From positions 1-5,838 of the forward strand of contig PMBY01000119.1 of assembly GCA_003153875.1 (NCBI GenBank): a stretch of 5,838 nt of DNA, written 5' to 3'. A program made the translations under genes and the position numbers. Positions 4,614-5,838 of this stretch are shown here, piece after piece (positions within the stretch are counted from its first letter, which is position 1; every line of letters begins with the position of its first letter). The stretch is from Myxococcales bacterium. Its GTDB lineage: Bacteria; Myxococcota; Polyangia; Fen-1088. The notes beneath the pieces are model-generated. The model was not told the DNA's origin, ran no database searches, and worked only from the letters and a program-made list of their open reading frames with translations.

Positions 4614-5210
4614 ATGAAGCCTCGTTTTGAGCAAGCGTATCTTCACGAGATCGTCCTGCAAGCGGAATACGTGGTTCTTTCGGCTCAGCAGGTGAACCGG
4701 GTCTTGCAGGAAGAAGCGGATTCTGCCCTTGTGTTTCGAGAGTTGTACGCTCTTGTTGCTAACGTGGCGGGAGTGTCTCGGATTCTCTGGCCACCGTGGA
4801 TTCGCGACCCGGACAAGAGAAGGACTGCCGAAATCCGTGGGGAGCACCTTCGGCAGGCTCTAGGAATTGTCGACAACCACCCGTTGCGGTCGCGCGCTCT
4901 GCGAGACCATTTGGAGCATTTCGATGAACGTCTCGACCAATGGTCCCAGGAGACCGGCCATGGTGGAATTGTCGACCTCCACATTGGTCCGACCTCCGTT
5001 ATTGGTGGTGACGCCATCGCGCGCGGAGATTTTTTGCGGGTCTACCAGCCAGAACGGAAGGTGTTCACGTTCAGGGGAGACGAGTTCGACATTCAGCAGC
5101 TCGTCACAGCCGCTGTAGCGGTCAAGGGGTTGGCAATCGCACGAATCACGGCTCTGCACGCCACTGCCCTGCTCGACGGGCCTGACGGTACCGCCGCAGG
5201 GACATTGTAG
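4614..5210 (+). CDS. Hypothetical protein, 198 residues, possible HEPN-like
   Basis: I do not recognise a named family. Residues 1-60 are predicted helical (AYLHEIVLQAEYVVLSAQQV, then RELYALVANVAGVSRIL). Residues 76-111 hold HLRQALGIVDNHPLRSR and then LRDHLEHFDERLDQW. This gives R97-D98-x3-H102, an R-x4-H motif with a polar residue after the Arg, as in HEPN-domain proteins. The rest (118-198) looks mixed strand-helix (IVDLHIGPTSVIGGD, FTFRGDEFDIQQLV). HEPN proteins include RNases in abortive-infection and toxin systems, but this assignment is inference from one motif plus helical content. There is no signal peptide or membrane helix. ATG 4614 has no strong Shine-Dalgarno. Lower GC at third positions and its place beside the mobile remnant suggest an acquired gene. 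Confidence 0.7.
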   Translation: MKPRFEQAYLHEIVLQAEYVVLSAQQVNRVLQEEADSALVFRELYALVANVAGVSRILWPPWIRDPDKRRTAEIRGEHLRQALGIVDNHPLRSRALRDHLEHFDERLDQWSQETGHGGIVDLHIGPTSVIGGDAIARGDFLRVYQPERKVFTFRGDEFDIQQLVTAAVAVKGLAIARITALHATALLDGPDGTAAGTL

Positions 5211-5237
5211 TGGAATCCACCGGCCGATTCGTGCGGG

Positions 5238-5248
5238 GCCCTGCGGGC
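5238..5248. terminator. Short hairpin between convergent genes
   Basis: GCCC-TGC-GGGC lies in the 57-base gap between the converging stops at 5210 and 5268. It could serve either transcript, but the stem is only 4 bp and has no T-tract. The gap shows nothing else apart from GTGG/CCAC near 5211-5221. Confidence 0.2.
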
Positions 5249-5267
5249 TATCGGCAGAACGTCGGAC

Positions 5268-5838
5268 CTAGATAGAACCTCCCCGATTCGGCGCGCCAGC
5301 GCGGCCGGCGTGCGTGTCCGACGTCACTGGTTCCTGCCCCTTGCGCTTCTCGAAAGCGTCCATCCACTGACGACAGCGCGTCTGCGTGGCTGACAACTCG
5401 GCGGGCGAGAGTTTGGCGGCTGCCCCGTCCCGGAGATTAGCAAAGGAGTCTTCCTTCACGTCCTTGTTGATGGCGGCAGCAAGGTTCGCCCAGAAGTAAG
5501 CCTCTCTGTAGTCCAGTGGTACGCCGAGGCCGGTGAAGTAGGCGCGGCCGAGGTTGTGCTGCCCTGAAGCATTCCCTTGGTCAGCAGCCTTCCTGAACAA
5601 GTGCGCGGCTTCTGCGTAGTCCTGCGGCACCCCCTTCCCTCCGAAGTAGGCGCGGCCGAGGCTAGACTGCGCCGAGGCGTTCCCTTGGTCAGCAGCCTTC
5701 CTGAACAAGCGCGCGGCTTCTGCGTAGTCCTGCGGGACGCCTACGCCGTTGTCGTAGGCGCGGCCGAGGCTGGCCTGTGCGTTGGCGTCCCCGTGGTCGG
5801 CGGCCTTCCTGTACAAGCGTGCGCCCTCTGCGTGGTCC
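5268..5838 (-). CDS. Sel1-repeat (SLR/TPR-like) protein, C-terminal part
   Basis: The gene runs leftwards and enters from beyond the right edge, with the frame open to the last base. Visible residues show about three and a half Sel1-like repeats of 36 residues. The pattern is A-x2-L-F-R-K-A-A-D-Q-G-N-A-x-A-Q, then L-G-R-A-Y, then G-x-G-V-P-Q-D-Y. The last repeat is followed by an EAYFWANLAA helix and a tail, LSPAELSATQ...CRQWMDAF, typical of Sel1 protein ends. Sel1 repeats form alpha-solenoid scaffolds for protein-protein contacts, often in signalling, envelope or host-interaction proteins. The N-terminus is missing, so a signal peptide cannot be judged. It converges on the orphan gene with a 57-base gap. 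Confidence 0.9.
   Translation of the reverse strand, partial: DHAEGARLYRKAADHGDANAQASLGRAYDNGVGVPQDYAEAARLFRKAADQGNASAQSSLGRAYFGGKGVPQDYAEAAHLFRKAADQGNASGQHNLGRAYFTGLGVPLDYREAYFWANLAAAINKDVKEDSFANLRDGAAAKLSPAELSATQTRCRQWMDAFEKRKGQEPVTSDTHAGRAGAPNRGGSI
5574..5838 (-). repeat. 108-bp DNA tandem repeats encoding Sel1 units
   Basis: The block beginning at 5574 recurs at 5682 and, more diverged, at 5790, a period of 108 bp or 36 codons. The first ~50 bases of the 5574 and 5682 copies differ at only one position. This near-identity at DNA level suggests recent duplication or gene conversion and a potential for copy-number change. Confidence 0.85.

Noticed and set aside
3733..4617. Single 294-residue protein from 3733
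   Set aside because: Only residues near 3967-4128 resemble a known protein type. The first part is the excisionase-like gene in the wrong frame and the last part is the integrase in the wrong frame.
1..5838. CRISPR array, retron, diversity-generating retroelement or intact defence operon
   Set aside because: No spaced short direct repeats, reverse transcriptase motif (such as YxDD), Cas or known defence protein motifs were seen on either strand.

Overview
The window is GC-rich DNA from a flagellated proteobacterium-like organism. A deltaproteobacterium in the broad sense, possibly Myxococcota, fits best. The grounds are the flhG-fliA gene order, the high GC content, and a lipoprotein with a Gly-rich linker and tandem Cys-rich repeats, a style common in Myxococcota. 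This placement is inference from gene style, not from a marker gene.

Layout. (1) 1-1227 is the end of a flagellar operon: the C-terminal part of the MinD-like ATPase FlhG, then the flagellar sigma factor FliA. (2) 1228-1680 has no protein gene. It holds hairpins behind fliA, the 5' half of a tRNA-Gly(CCC) that stops after the anticodon loop, and a run of stem-loops. (3) 1681-2499 encodes a secreted, probably lipid-anchored, Cys-rich protein. (4) 2551-3655 is a tightly spaced pair: a small helix-turn-helix (HTH) protein and a 260-residue protein I do not recognise. (5) 3737-4346 is the wreck of an integrative element. It holds an excisionase-like HTH gene, the first ~54 codons of a probable plasmid/phage-type primase, and a tyrosine recombinase core cut at both ends. 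(6) 4614-5210 is an orphan protein with an R-x4-H motif, possibly a HEPN-type protein. (7) 5268-5838 on the minus strand is the end of a Sel1-repeat protein that runs off the window and converges with the orphan gene.

The two flagellar genes work together: FlhG controls flagellar number and position, and FliA transcribes late flagellar genes. The rest looks like accessory DNA dropped next to the flagellar operon, and the broken recombinase and broken tRNA suggest past integration and deletion. The most interesting regulatory signal is that four accessory genes (starts 1681, 2551, 2873, 3737) each have a -10-like hexamer 6-7 bases before the ATG and no clear Shine-Dalgarno. That is the layout of leaderless transcripts. 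fliA, by contrast, has an ordinary AGGA ribosome site. No CRISPR array, complete transposon or intact known defence system is visible.
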